Below, one piece after another: positions 63,333 through 64,000 of a stretch of DNA of 64,000 bases. The translations under genes were made by a program, and so were the position numbers. The DNA is from Gordonia hongkongensis. GTDB taxonomy: Bacteria; Actinomycetota; Actinomycetes; Mycobacteriales; Mycobacteriaceae. The notes below the pieces were generated by a model, which made no database searches, was not told the origin of the DNA, and saw only the letters and a program-made list of their open reading frames with translations. Position 1 is the first letter of the stretch; every line of letters starts with the position of its first letter. The stretch is taken from contig NZ_CP095552.1 in assembly GCF_023078355.1 (NCBI RefSeq), positions 4,092,001 through 4,156,000 of the forward strand, written 5' to 3'.

Positions 63333-63718
63333 CCCGTTCCCACATCTCCGACGACGCACCCGACGAGGCGCGCAGGCGCGGCCTCGCCAAGATGTCGGAG
63401 GTCTACGGCTGGGAGGTGAGCGACGGTCCGGGCGACTACTTCGCGCACACCGCCGACCAGGTGTTCGGCAACGTCTGGGCCCGGGAGGGTCTGTCCAACC
63501 GTGACCGCCGGCTGCTCCTGCTCGGCGCGCTCGCCGCGAGCAACAACATCGACGTCGCCGAGATCCAGGCCGGTGCCGCACTCGGGAACGGAGAGCTCAC
63601 CCCAGAGCAGCTCGAGGAGATCAGCCTCTTCCTCTGCTACTACGTAGGCTGGCCGCAGGGCACCAAGATGCACTTCATGTTCGGTGAGGTGATCAAGCAG
63701 CACCGGAAGAAGAAGTGA
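63329..63718 (+). CDS. Carboxymuconolactone-decarboxylase-family protein
   Basis: A 129-residue helical protein with VFGNVWAREGLSNRDRRLLLLGALAA and ALGNGELTPEQLEEISLFLCYYVGWPQG, the standard CMD pattern. It lacks the CxxC of AhpD-type peroxidases, so a decarboxylase/hydrolase-like role is favoured. It overlaps the genes on either side by four bases (ATGA before, GTGA after). It corresponds to Rv0771 in order. Confidence 0.85.
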   Translation: MTRSHISDDAPDEARRRGLAKMSEVYGWEVSDGPGDYFAHTADQVFGNVWAREGLSNRDRRLLLLGALAASNNIDVAEIQAGAALGNGELTPEQLEEISLFLCYYVGWPQGTKMHFMFGEVIKQHRKKK

Positions 63719-64000
63719 GTCGACTTATGCGGTTTCGAGTCCTACAGGGCGGCGACGGGTGTTCGTTGCTCAGCGCCTCTCCCCTCCCCGACCTCGCCGC
63801 GGCCGGATACACCGACATCGAGTACGCGGCGTCGGGGGTGGCCGAGAAGATCGTCGGGGACCCGCCCGCACCCGCCGCCGAGTTCACGACCCGGGTCGTC
63901 GTCCGACGCCCAGCGGAGCCCGCGACGTTCAGCGGCTGCGTTGTCGTCGAGTGGCTGAACGTCAGCAGTGGCGCCGACGCCGCCCCCGAATACTCCTATG
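63715..64000 (+). CDS. Alpha/beta-hydrolase-domain protein, 5' part only
   Basis: The frame opens at GTG 63715, overlapping the previous stop as GTGA, or at ATG 63727, and runs off the right edge after 95 residues. The visible part (YTDIEYAASGVAEKI, EFTTRVVVRRP, VVVEWLNVSSGADAAPEYSY) fits the N-terminus of the alpha/beta hydrolase domain family PF20091-like proteins, as I recall their EWLNVSGG-type motif. The catalytic residues lie beyond the window. Confidence 0.7.
   Translation, partial: MSRLMRFRVLQGGDGCSLLSASPLPDLAAAGYTDIEYAASGVAEKIVGDPPAPAAEFTTRVVVRRPAEPATFSGCVVVEWLNVSSGADAAPEYSY

Noticed and set aside
1..64000. Integrated element, prophage or biosynthetic island
   Set aside because: No integrase, transposase, phage gene, tRNA-flanking direct repeat or marked base-composition break was recognised, and core genes are spread throughout.

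Overview
The window is GC-rich, densely coding actinobacterial DNA. An antigen-85-type mycolyltransferase, a complete mycofactocin locus, KstR-type operators, Mce-associated membrane proteins and a bacterial CYP51 together point to a mycolic-acid-containing member of the Mycobacteriales. Gordonia or a close relative is my best guess, but no rRNA is present to settle it. Gene order repeatedly matches what I remember of Mycobacterium tuberculosis: Rv0682-Rv0697 (rpsL-rpsG-fusA-tuf and the mycofactocin genes) and Rv0763c-Rv0771 (ferredoxin, CYP51, SDR, CYP123, TetR, aldA, SDR, dehydrogenase, carboxymuconolactone decarboxylase).

Layout. 0-2.4 kb: a Baeyer-Villiger-type monooxygenase and a MerR regulator. 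2.4-13.4 kb: the mycofactocin (MFT) locus, with mftR diverging from mftA-mftB-mftC-mftD and then a MFT-coupled SDR; an alpha-methylacyl-CoA racemase on the other strand splits this block from mftE-mftF-mftG, which is followed by a flavin-split-barrel protein and a membrane protein. 13.5-15.1 kb: kshB behind a textbook KstR box. 15.2-21.5 kb: an AlkD-like glycosylase, a flavoprotein reductase, and an operon of TetR, SDR and four tandem Mce-associated proteins without any mce/yrbE gene. 21.5-27.8 kb: frameshifted menC, an MpaB-type oxygenase, an alpha/beta hydrolase, a mycolyltransferase, a SHOCT protein, and a CDP-diacylglycerol pyrophosphatase gene cut by an in-frame stop. 27.9-34.3 kb: tuf, fusA, rpsG, rpsL, a metallopeptidase-like protein and exonuclease III. 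34.4-40.1 kb: an AcoR-like activator, an HPP/CBS protein, an aldehyde dehydrogenase and an NDMA-type (MFT-dependent) alcohol dehydrogenase. 40.2-46.6 kb: TetR with two acyl-CoA dehydrogenases, a TIGR03084-type protein and a thioesterase. 46.8-52.7 kb: fadD17-like ligase, LLM flavoprotein, a second MFT-type SDR, a kinase-like protein and an epimerase. 53.0-64 kb: two divergent operons, one with CYP123, SDR, CYP51, ferredoxin, an NTF2-like protein, an unknown protein and an SDR, the other with aldA, SDR, an HIBADH-type dehydrogenase, a CMD-type protein and a hydrolase.

How it fits together. The peptide-derived redox cofactor mycofactocin is made at 3.5-12.7 kb. Likely users, the NDMA-type alcohol dehydrogenase and two SDRs with the extended MFT-type cofactor loop, lie in the same window. 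KstR-type sites precede kshB, the MFT-coupled SDR and the fadD17-like gene, so sterol catabolism and MFT-dependent oxidation may share regulation. Two interspersed repeat families are present: one forms long hairpins, mostly between convergent genes, and the other is a 55-bp unit. No tRNA, rRNA, CRISPR array or transposase was recognised.
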